The position numbers were made by a program, and so were the translations under genes. A stretch of DNA of 7,264 nt from contig JAICJM010000192.1 of NCBI GenBank assembly GCA_025928435.1, positions 1 through 7,264 of the forward strand. Reading direction: 5' to 3'. This document shows positions 1-7,264 of this stretch, piece by piece (the first letter of the stretch is position 1; every line of letters starts with the position of its first letter). Origin of the DNA: Thermoleophilia bacterium. Lineage in GTDB: Bacteria; Actinomycetota; Thermoleophilia; Gaiellales; JAICJC01. The notes beneath the pieces were generated by a model, which was not told where the DNA came from, made no database searches, and saw only the letters and a program-made list of their open reading frames with translations.

Positions 1-2364
<2,364 letters not shown>

Positions 2365-2368
2365 CGAA

Positions 2369-2374
2369 CTCCTT
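2369..2374 (-). promoter_or_regulatory. uvrA ribosome binding site
   Basis: AAGGAG on the minus strand, 4 nt before the GTG at 2364. It is the clearest Shine-Dalgarno in the window and fixes the uvrA start. It shows that uvrA mRNA carries a true leader, unlike the apparently leaderless genes around 5730-5768. Confidence 0.75.
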
Positions 2375-2413
2375 AATGGCTGGAAACCGCATGTTCAAGC
2401 GGAAAACAGCCAC

Positions 2414-2422
2414 ATTCTAGCA
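2414..2422 (-). promoter_or_regulatory. Extended -10 promoter of uvrA
   Basis: On the minus strand TAGAAT (2419 to 2414) matches five of six positions of the sigma-70 -10 consensus. It is preceded by TGC (2422 to 2420), the extended -10 signature. The expected transcription start is near 2407, giving a leader of about 43 nt. No good -35 hexamer is visible. The -35 position falls inside the LexA palindrome at 2435-2450, as expected for a promoter blocked by LexA. Confidence 0.6.
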
Positions 2423-2434
2423 ATGCCTGATTCG

Positions 2435-2450
2435 CCGAACGTGTGTTCGG
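2435..2450. promoter_or_regulatory. LexA (SOS) box upstream of uvrA
   Basis: CCGAAC-GTGT-GTTCGG has 6-bp perfectly inverted arms around a 4-bp spacer. It matches the Gram-positive/actinobacterial LexA operator core CGAAC-N4-GTTCG. Its left edge is 71 bp upstream of the uvrA start codon, and it overlaps the expected -35 position of the TGC-TAGAAT promoter. LexA bound here would block RNA polymerase; RecA-stimulated LexA self-cleavage after DNA damage would release it. uvrA is a classic SOS gene, so position and sequence agree. I found no second copy of this palindrome in the window. Confidence 0.85.
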
Positions 2451-2492
2451 TATCGTACCATGGCGGCCCGGACGGCAGGAGGGCGAGGTGGC

Positions 2493-2888
2493 TCAGCCGG
2501 TGGCGATCTCGCACCACACGCAGGTGCCCGACCCGGTCTCGACGCCCCAGTCCGAGGCGAGCCGGTCGACGAGCTGGAGGCCCCATCCCGAGGTGCTCGT
2601 GGGATCGACGCTGCGCAGCACCGGACGGCGTCCCGACGACGCCGGGTCGGCGACCTCGATCCGCAGGCAGCGCGCCCTCCGCTCGATCACGACGTCGATC
2701 CAGCCCTCCCCCTCGGCGATGCCGTGCAGGAGGCTGTTCGTGACGAGCTCGGAGACGAGCAGGCGGGCCGACTCGATCACCGCCTCGGGGACGCCCGCCT
2801 CGAACCGCGTCACCGCGCGCCGCGCCTCCGCGACGACCGCCGGGTCGCACGCGAGGCGCAGCCGCTCGCACGACGTGGCGGGGTTCAC
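2493..2888 (-). CDS. Anti-sigma-factor-type HATPase (RsbW/SpoIIAB-like ATP-binding protein)
   Basis: A small single-domain ATP-binding protein (131 aa) of the GHKL family, like the RsbW/SpoIIAB serine kinases that bind sigma factors or phosphorylate STAS antagonists. Visible: N box ESARLLVSELVTNSLLHG with the Mg-binding Glu and Asn, G1-type IEVADP, G2-type SGWGLQLVDRLASDWGV, and the usual C-terminal VWCEI strand. There are no membrane segments. The start is uncertain. GTG at 2888 has GAGG 5 nt upstream, gives the usual family length, and marks where third-position GC becomes uniformly high. In-frame ATGs at 2951 and 2993 would add 21 or 35 poorly structured residues. No sigma factor or STAS protein lies nearby, so the partner is unknown; many high-GC actinobacteria carry such orphan copies. 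It sits between uvrA and the PH-like gene on the same strand. Family is confident, role is inferred. Confidence 0.85.
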   Translation of the reverse strand: MNPATSCERLRLACDPAVVAEARRAVTRFEAGVPEAVIESARLLVSELVTNSLLHGIAEGEGWIDVVIERRARCLRIEVADPASSGRRPVLRSVDPTSTSGWGLQLVDRLASDWGVETGSGTCVWCEIATG

Positions 2889-3063
2889 CGATGCCTCGCG
2901 CTCGCTCGCTGCTGCCTCCCTCCCACGCCCCGTGATGCGGACGCGCTCCATGACCCTTCCGGTCGAGCTTCCCGGCCGACGGGCCCACCCCATCTGGCCT
3001 GGTGGTTGTTTCCACCCCGGAGCGTAGCTCGTGCGGACGCGAAGCGGTATGCCAGCGGACCGA

Positions 3064-3078
3064 TCACCGCCCCGGTGA
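3064..3078 (-). terminator. Hairpin downstream of the PH-like gene, possible terminator
   Basis: TCACCG-CCC-CGGTGA is a perfect 6-bp inverted repeat with a 3-nt loop, starting 18 nt past the PH-like gene's stop codon. No T-run follows on the minus strand, so it is not a canonical intrinsic terminator, although U-poor hairpins are common after genes in high-GC actinobacteria. It lies in the 208-bp gap between the PH-like gene and the HATPase. The only other thing I see in that gap is a weak TACGCT (-10-like) at 3026-3021 with no matching -35. Confidence 0.35.
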
Positions 3079-3096
3079 AGCGCGGACGGGTCACCG

Positions 3097-3660
3097 CTAG
3101 CGCAACGGGGCGGGCGTGAGCGTGGCCGGAGCCCAGCGCGGCCGTGCGTCCGCGCCGTCCTCGACCAGGCCGAGCAGGAGGCCGAGCAGGAGGTCGGGAT
3201 CGGGCAGCCGGCGCAGCCCGAACAGGAGCCCGCGGCGCCCGCCGGTGCCGACGACGACGCCGCCGTAGTGCAGGACGCGCCCCGCCGCGGGCGCGAACAC
3301 CTCGACGTCGCCGATCGCCTGGAGCGGGACGATCGACGCGCGCGATCCCAGGCTGCCGGCGAGCAGGAGCGCGCGGCGGTCCGTCACGACCAGCACCCGC
3401 CGCTGCCAGCGGGCCACCACCCGCACGACCCGCAGCAGGGCGCCGACGGCGAGCGCCGCGGCGGCGAGCACCGGCACGAGCCGGATCGCCGCGGGCAGGT
3501 CGAGGTCGGCGGCCGCGATCGCCGCGGCGGCTGCAAGCCCCAGGACGATCGCCGCCCGCAGGAACGGCCAGGCCAGCACGATCCCGTGCTCGCGACTCAC
3601 GAGGTGGACGCGCTCATCGGGCGCGAGCAGACGGTCGATCTGGGCCATGCCGGAGAGCAT
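3097..3660 (-). CDS. Membrane protein with PH-like (DUF304/bPH2-type) domain
   Basis: A predicted two-pass membrane protein of 187 aa. After a short N-terminal stretch containing LLAPDERVHLVSREHGIVL come two hydrophobic Ala/Leu/Val helices (about residues 28-51 and 59-76). These are followed by the basic turn RVVARWQRR and a run of beta strands starting VLVVTDRRALLL and continuing SIVPLQAIGDVEVF. 'TDRR' followed by 'I..I.DVEV' is the usual mark of bacterial PH-like domains (YdbS/YdbT, DUF304). The C-terminal tail is Pro/Ala-rich. The biochemical role of such proteins is largely unknown. The start is ATG 3660; ATG 3648 (MAQIDRLLAP) is equally possible and neither has a clear Shine-Dalgarno. 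It lies 66 bp downstream of uvrB on the same strand and may be co-transcribed with it. Family call is moderately confident; no repair function is implied by sequence. Confidence 0.75.
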   Translation of the reverse strand: MLSGMAQIDRLLAPDERVHLVSREHGIVLAWPFLRAAIVLGLAAAAAIAAADLDLPAAIRLVPVLAAAALAVGALLRVVRVVARWQRRVLVVTDRRALLLAGSLGSRASIVPLQAIGDVEVFAPAAGRVLHYGGVVVGTGGRRGLLFGLRRLPDPDLLLGLLLGLVEDGADARPRWAPATLTPAPLR

Positions 3661-3678
3661 TCGCCGTCCGGCGGCCGG

Positions 3679-3722
3679 TTTCCTTCGACCCGACGGAAAG
3701 GGTCTGACCCCGCCCGGCGGGC
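3679..3722. repeat. Palindrome cluster between uvrB and the PH-like gene
   Basis: Three inverted repeats lie side by side just after the uvrB stop codon. At 3679-3699, TTTCC pairs with GGAAA, and an inner TCG/CGA pair closes around ACC with one mismatch between the two stems. At 3700-3710 is the near-perfect palindrome GGGTCTGACCC. At 3712-3722, GCCC-GGC-GGGC forms a small hairpin that would be the first structure read after uvrB. The cluster could terminate or stabilise uvrB mRNA, or be a REP-like dispersed repeat. I recall GGGTCTGACCC-like cores recurring between genes in many bacterial genomes, but I cannot verify that here. Only one copy occurs in this window. Confidence 0.35.
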
Positions 3723-3726
3723 ACCG

Positions 3727-5727
3727 CTAGGCGCTCGCCGTGGCCTCCAGGTCGCGGCGCAGCTCCTTGATCTCGTCGCGCAGCTTGGCCGCGTACTCGA
3801 ACCGCAGCTCCTCGGCGGCCGCGAACATCTCCTCCTCGAGCTCCACGACGAGCTTCTGGATCTCGTCGCGGCCCATGCCGTCGGTCTCGCCGCCGCGCCG
3901 GCGGCGGCCGGGAACGTGCGGCTGGGACTCGAGCGAGAGGAACTCCGCGATGTCGGAGACGCCCTTGCGGATCGACTCCGGCGTGATGCCGTGCTCCTCG
4001 TTGTAGGCGACCTGGATCGTGCGCCGGCGGGCGGTCTCGTCGATCGCGTACCGGATCGCCTCCGTGACCTTGTCCGCGTACATGATCACGCGCCCGTTGA
4101 CGTTGCGCGCGGCGCGGCCGATCGTCTGGATGAGCGCCGTCTGGCCGCGCAGGAAGCCCTCCTTGTCGGCGTCCAGGATCGCGACCAGGGACACCTCGGG
4201 CAGGTCGAGGCCCTCGCGCAGCAGGTTCACGCCGACGAGGACGTCGAAGTCGCCCAGGCGCAGCTCGCGGATGACCTTGATCCGCTCGAGCGTGTCGATC
4301 TCGGAGTGCAGGTAGCGCGTGCGGATGCCCGACTCGAGCAGGTAGTCGGTCAGGTCCTCCGACATCTTCTTGGTCAACGTCGTGACCAGCACCCGCTCGC
4401 CGGCCTCGGCCCGGGCCCGGATCTCGCCCAGCAGGTCGTCGATCTGGCGCCGCGTCGGGCGCACCTCGACCTCGGGGTCGATGAGCCCGGTCGGCCGGAT
4501 GATCTGCTCGGCCACGTGGGTCGAGTGGCGCAGCTCGAAAGGCCCCGGCGTCGCCGAGACGAAGAGCAACTGGTTCGCGCGGTCCAGGAACTCGTCGAAG
4601 CGCAGCGGCCGGTTGTCGAGGGCGGACGGCAGCCGGAAGCCGAAGTCGACCAGCGTCTCCTTGCGCGACCGGTCACCCTCGTACATGCCGCCGATCTGGG
4701 GCACGGTCTGGTGCGACTCGTCGATGATGATCAGGTAGTCGTCGGGGAAGTAGTCGAGCAGCGAGTGGCCTGGCGTGCCCGGGGCGCGGCCGTCCAGGTG
4801 CCGCGAGTAGTTCTCGATGCCGTTGCAGAAGCCGACCTCGCGCAGCATCTCCATGTCGTACTCCGTGCGTGAGCGCAGCCGGTGCGCCTCGAGCATCTTG
4901 TTCTCCGTCTCGAGCTGCGCCAGCCGCTCGCGCAGCTCGGCCTGCACGGACTGGATCGCCGGCTCGAGCTTCTCGCGCTCCATGGCGTAATGCGTCGCCG
5001 GGTAGACGCCGAGGTGCTCGAGGCGCGCGTAGACCTCGCCCGTCATCGGATCGAAGTGGGTGATCGCCTCGACCTCGTCGCCGAAGAGGCTGATGCGATA
5101 GGCCGTCTCCATGTTGGCCGGCTGCACCTCGATCACGTCGCCCCGCACGCGGAAGCGGCCGCGGCCCATGACGACGTCGTTGCGCTGGTAGTGGATGTCG
5201 ACCAGCTTGCGCAGGATGTCGTCGCGCGACTTCTCCTCGCCGACGGAGAGGAACAGGACGAGGTCGGAGTAGCTCTCGGGCGAGCCGATGCCGTAGATGC
5301 ACGACACCGATGCCACGATCACGACGTCACGGCGGGCGAACAGGGCGGCGGTCGCGGCGTGGCGGAGGCGGTCGATGTCGTCGTTGATCGAGGAGTCCTT
5401 CTCGATGTAGGTGTCCGACGACGGGAGGTAGGCCTCGGGCTGGTAGTAGTCGTAGTAGCTCACGAAGTACTCGACCGCGTTGCGGGGGAAGTACTCGCGG
5501 AACTCGTTGCAGAGCTGGGCGGCCAGCGTCTTGTTGTGCGCGATGACCAGCGTGGGCCGGTTGAGCTGCTCGATCACGCGCGCCATCGTGTGCGTCTTGC
5601 CCGTCGCGGTGGCGCCGAGCAGCGTCTGGTAGCGGTCGCCGCGGCCGATGCTCTGGGCCAGCTCGGCGATCGCGCGGGGCTGGTCGCCGGTGGGCGAGTA
5701 GGACGCGGAGACTGCGAGATCGGGCAT
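3727..5727 (-). CDS. uvrB: UvrABC excinuclease subunit B
   Basis: UvrB is the central helicase-fold protein of nucleotide excision repair. It is loaded by UvrA, verifies the lesion by inserting a beta-hairpin between the strands, and recruits UvrC. It is 666 aa, normal for the family. Visible: the YSPTGDQP block; Walker A GATATGKT (38-45); the beta-hairpin region [22 protein letters not shown] (about 90-111); DEAD-type motif II DESH (336-339); SATPGPFE; helicase motif [10 protein letters not shown] (534-541); and a C-terminal UVR motif (about 623-657), which contacts UvrC and UvrA. The start is ATG 5727. The reading frame stays open for 336 more bases upstream, but that extension runs antisense through the GNAT gene and resembles no UvrB, while [17 protein letters not shown] is a typical N-terminus. 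No strong Shine-Dalgarno is visible (only GAAAG); a TACACT -10-like hexamer 9 nt upstream suggests a near-leaderless mRNA. No LexA box precedes it. Confidence 0.99.
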   Translation of the reverse strand: MPDLAVSASYSPTGDQPRAIAELAQSIGRGDRYQTLLGATATGKTHTMARVIEQLNRPTLVIAHNKTLAAQLCNEFREYFPRNAVEYFVSYYDYYQPEAYLPSSDTYIEKDSSINDDIDRLRHAATAALFARRDVVIVASVSCIYGIGSPESYSDLVLFLSVGEEKSRDDILRKLVDIHYQRNDVVMGRGRFRVRGDVIEVQPANMETAYRISLFGDEVEAITHFDPMTGEVYARLEHLGVYPATHYAMEREKLEPAIQSVQAELRERLAQLETENKMLEAHRLRSRTEYDMEMLREVGFCNGIENYSRHLDGRAPGTPGHSLLDYFPDDYLIIIDESHQTVPQIGGMYEGDRSRKETLVDFGFRLPSALDNRPLRFDEFLDRANQLLFVSATPGPFELRHSTHVAEQIIRPTGLIDPEVEVRPTRRQIDDLLGEIRARAEAGERVLVTTLTKKMSEDLTDYLLESGIRTRYLHSEIDTLERIKVIRELRLGDFDVLVGVNLLREGLDLPEVSLVAILDADKEGFLRGQTALIQTIGRAARNVNGRVIMYADKVTEAIRYAIDETARRRTIQVAYNEEHGITPESIRKGVSDIAEFLSLESQPHVPGRRRRGGETDGMGRDEIQKLVVELEEEMFAAAEELRFEYAAKLRDEIKELRRDLEATASA

Positions 5728-5736
5728 GAGGCTTTC

Positions 5737-5742
5737 AGTGTA
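5737..5742 (-). promoter_or_regulatory. Candidate -10 element of uvrB
   Basis: TACACT on the minus strand fits the actinobacterial TANNNT -10 pattern. It ends 9 nt before the uvrB ATG, so transcription would start within a few bases of the start codon. There is no recognisable -35. The candidate rests on position and on the very small intergenic space (40 bp between the two divergent start codons). Confidence 0.4.
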
Positions 5743-5754
5743 TCCGCGCCCCTG

Positions 5755-5760
5755 TACCAT
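5755..5760 (+). promoter_or_regulatory. Candidate -10 element of the GNAT operon (leaderless)
   Basis: TACCAT (TANNNT type) is followed by exactly 7 nt and then the GTG at 5768. This is the spacing seen when transcription begins at the first base of the start codon. The upstream -35 position (about 5732-5737, CTTTCA) matches consensus only weakly. The absence of a Shine-Dalgarno before GTG 5768 agrees with leaderless translation. Confidence 0.45.
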
Positions 5761-5767
5761 CGCGGGG

Positions 5768-6325
5768 GTGTCCGCGCCGGTCCCGCTCAGCCACCCGGAA
5801 CCGCCTCTCGGCGAGGGCGAGATCGAGCTGAGGCCGTGGGAGGATGGCGACCTGGACGCGATGGTGGCGATGTGCCGCGACCCCGACGTCGCCCGCTTCA
5901 CCCGCGTCCCGGATCCGTACTCGGAGGCCGACGCGCGGGCCTGGATCGACGCCCAGCCGGGCCGCCTGGAGGCCGGCGAGGGGCTGACGTTCGCGATCAC
6001 CGCCGGCGGCGGGCCGCCGATGGGGAGCGTCGGGCTGCGCATCGACCCCGGCGACCGCGACATCGCCGAGGCGGGCTACATGGTCGCGCCCGACGCGCGC
6101 GGGCGCGGCCTGGCGACGACGGCGCTGCGGCTCGCCTCGCGGTGGGGGCTGCGCGACCTCGGCCTCGCCCGCGTCCACCTCACGACCCACCTCGAGAACG
6201 CCGCGTCGCAGCGGGTCGCCGAGCGGGCAGGGTTCCGGCGCGAGGGCGTCCTGCGCTCGTGGGAGGAGATCGGCGGCGAGCGCACCGACCTGGTGATGTA
6301 CTCGCTCGTCGCCGCCGACCTGTGA
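5768..6325 (+). CDS. GNAT family N-acetyltransferase, RimJ/RimL type (first paralogue)
   Basis: A 185-aa acetyl-CoA-dependent N-acetyltransferase of the Acetyltransf_3 (RimJ/RimL) branch. Visible: the first beta strand [14 protein letters not shown] (about 19-32); '[15 protein letters not shown]' typical of this branch; a central strand [11 protein letters not shown]; the acetyl-CoA pyrophosphate loop RGRGLA (111-116); and the [11 protein letters not shown] helix-strand (144-156) that closes the fold. The substrate cannot be told from sequence; members acetylate protein N-termini, aminoglycosides or small amines. GTG 5768 is preferred because an ideally spaced -10 precedes it. An in-frame ATG at 5726 overlaps the uvrB start codon on the other strand and would add 14 atypical residues. 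The stop overlaps the next gene's start (GTGA), indicating coupled translation. Family certain, substrate unknown. Confidence 0.9.
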   Translation: MSAPVPLSHPEPPLGEGEIELRPWEDGDLDAMVAMCRDPDVARFTRVPDPYSEADARAWIDAQPGRLEAGEGLTFAITAGGGPPMGSVGLRIDPGDRDIAEAGYMVAPDARGRGLATTALRLASRWGLRDLGLARVHLTTHLENAASQRVAERAGFRREGVLRSWEEIGGERTDLVMYSLVAADL

Positions 6326-6867
6326 CCACGCCGATCGCGCTCCCGTCGTTCCTGGACGACGGCCGCGCCGGGCTGCGGCCGTGGCGGGAGGGCGACGTGG
6401 CCGCGATCCTGGCCATGTCCCGCGACCCGGACACCATCCGGTTCACGAACGTCCCGGACCCCTACGACGAGGACTCCGTGCGCATCTGGCTCGCCCTCCA
6501 GCCGGCGCGCCTGCGAGCCGGTGACGGGGCGGCCTTCGCGGTGGTCGAGCTCCCGTCCGAGGTCGCACTCGGGGCGATCGGCGTGCGCGTCCTGCACGGG
6601 CGCGGGATCGCCGAGATCGGCTATCACATGGCCCCGGAGGCCCGCGGCCGCGGGCTGGCGACGGGGGCTCTACGCCTGCTCTCCGACTGGTCGTTCGCGG
6701 CCCTCCCGGTGGCGCGGCTGCAGCTGACGACGCACGTCGCCAACCCGGCCTCGCAGCGGGTGGCCGAGAAGGCGGGCTACACCCGCGAAGCGCTCCTGCG
6801 CTCGTGGGCAGATCAACGCGGCGAGCGGGTCGACCTGCTGATGTACTCACTCCTGCCGGGGGAATGA
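6322..6867 (+). CDS. GNAT family N-acetyltransferase, RimJ/RimL type (second paralogue)
   Basis: A 181-aa acetyltransferase of the same subfamily as the gene before it. By eye roughly half of the aligned residues are identical, over almost the full length. Conserved landmarks: LRPWREGD, RDPDTIRFTNVPDPY, IAEIGYHMAPEARGRGLA with the acetyl-CoA loop RGRGLA at 108-113, LQLTTHVANPASQRVAEKAGY, and a shared C-terminus (LMYSL). The GTG start at 6322 overlaps the preceding stop by 4 bp and has no Shine-Dalgarno, so it is probably translated by ribosomes finishing the upstream gene. Its stop overlaps the ATG of the phosphotransferase (ATGA). The pair looks like an old tandem duplication, because the sequences have diverged and the middle segment differs ([10 protein letters not shown] versus PSEVALGAIG). 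Substrate unknown. Confidence 0.9.
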   Translation: MTTPIALPSFLDDGRAGLRPWREGDVAAILAMSRDPDTIRFTNVPDPYDEDSVRIWLALQPARLRAGDGAAFAVVELPSEVALGAIGVRVLHGRGIAEIGYHMAPEARGRGLATGALRLLSDWSFAALPVARLQLTTHVANPASQRVAEKAGYTREALLRSWADQRGERVDLLMYSLLPGE

Positions 6868-7264
6868 GCGAGCCTGTGAAGCCCTGGCTCGGGGGTCCGT
6901 CGGCCGCGGCCATCCGTGACGCGGTGCGGTGCGTCGAACCGCAGCTCGCGGGAGAGGTGCGGCTGACGAGGGGCAGCTCCTGAGCAGCATCCCGTTCTGG
7001 CAGCGCGGGACGGCCTGGCTGGGCGTCGGGCACGTCGTCAAGTTCGCATGGTCGGAGGCCGGCGCGGCCCAGCTCGATCGGGAGCGGCGGGTGCTCGTCG
7101 CGCTGGCCGGGACGTCGTACCGCCGCTGGCTGCCGCCGATCGAGGCGACGGCCGAGCGGCCGGTGCTGATCGTCACCCGCCGCGTGACGGGCACGCCGTG
7201 TGAGGGCGCAGTGACGGCCGACCCCGCGGGCACGGTGGCAGAGGACCTGGCCGACGCGTTCGCG
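6864..7264 (+). CDS. APH-like phosphotransferase, 5' part, apparent frameshift; runs off window
   Basis: Probable aminoglycoside-phosphotransferase-fold (APH/choline-kinase type) protein. The ATG at 6864 overlaps the GNAT stop (ATGA) with GGGGGA just before it, but that frame stops at TGA 6981 after 39 codons. From about 6970 the coding frame is instead the one containing 6983: SSIPFWQRGTAWLG, then HVVKFAWSE (candidate ATP-binding Lys), RERRVLVAL (candidate helix-C Glu) and PVLIVTRRVTG, a hinge-like strand. It stays open to the window end. Third-position GC is high in the first frame before about 6970 and in the second frame after it. One extra G in the GGGG run at 6970-6973 would join them as VRLTRGQLLSSIPFW. 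The gene is either really broken or carries a sequence error. An intact ORF starting at GTG 6929 is possible, but its first 18 codons look non-coding. The catalytic loop is beyond the window, so substrate and activity are unknown. Confidence 0.6.

Noticed and set aside
2452..2457. TACGAT on the minus strand as a second uvrA promoter upstream of the LexA box
   Set aside because: It fits TANNNT only loosely and has no -35. The TGC-TAGAAT element downstream is much stronger and better placed.
3660..3729. uvrB stop codon in frame with the downstream PH-like gene, suggesting readthrough fusion
   Set aside because: A shared frame has a one-in-three chance, the connecting 66 bp is palindromic and not protein-like, and UvrB ends normally after its UVR motif.
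3268..4872. A 534-codon plus-strand open frame over uvrB and part of the PH-like gene
   Set aside because: Same composition effect: antisense to two convincing genes, no recognisable domain.
5725..5728. CATG where ATG codons on both strands overlap (uvrB start and an in-frame ATG of the GNAT gene)
   Set aside because: CATG is self-complementary, so this is expected by chance. GTG 5768 is a better GNAT start because of the preceding -10 element.
5728..6063. N-terminal extension of UvrB by 112 codons
   Set aside because: It runs antisense through the first GNAT gene, is low-complexity, and UvrB proteins normally begin just before YSPTGDQP.
6441..6450. GTTCACGAAC palindrome inside the second GNAT gene as a LexA site
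   Set aside because: The half-sites point the wrong way and the spacer is 2 bp, not GAAC-N4-GTTC. The site is within coding sequence for conserved residues (RFTNVPDP).
4882..6867. A 661-codon plus-strand frame ending in the second GNAT gene
   Set aside because: Only the last 181 codons are real. The rest is antisense uvrB and an out-of-frame reading of the first GNAT, so it is not a fusion protein.

Overview
The window is GC-rich, with strong G/C preference at third codon positions. It contains part of a nucleotide-excision-repair locus from what looks like an actinobacterium. A class such as Thermoleophilia is possible. This placement is inferred from base composition, GTG starts, 4-bp gene overlaps, an actinobacterial/Gram-positive type LexA box, TANNNT-type -10 elements and a stand-alone anti-sigma-type ATPase. 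No rRNA or other taxonomic marker is present.

Layout: four genes lie on the minus strand, read right to left. They are uvrB (5727 to 3727), a two-pass membrane PH-like (DUF304-type) protein (3660 to 3097), a short HATPase of the RsbW/SpoIIAB anti-sigma family (about 2888 to 2493), and uvrA (2364 to beyond position 1, with 788 codons visible). Three genes on the plus strand diverge from uvrB: two paralogous RimJ/RimL-type GNAT acetyltransferases (5768-6325 and 6322-6867), then an APH-like phosphotransferase (6864 to beyond 7264). The plus genes are joined by GTGA and ATGA overlaps. The phosphotransferase reading frame appears broken by a one-base frameshift near 6970-6980.

UvrA and UvrB work together: the UvrA2-UvrB complex finds DNA lesions, UvrA leaves, and UvrB recruits UvrC for incision. 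uvrA has its own SOS-type control region: a 16-bp LexA palindrome, an extended -10 and a strong Shine-Dalgarno. uvrB has no LexA-like palindrome in its 40-bp upstream gap. That gap must serve uvrB and the GNAT operon together, apparently through back-to-back promoters giving leaderless or nearly leaderless transcripts. The two genes between uvrB and uvrA have no known repair role.

I see no mobile-element gene, CRISPR array, tRNA or rRNA, and no convincing evidence of a wholly new system. The items most worth checking are the divergent leaderless promoter region, the palindrome cluster after uvrB that contains GGGTCTGACCC, the phosphotransferase frameshift, and the incomplete first zinc site of UvrA. 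No intergenic stretch exceeds about 210 bases.
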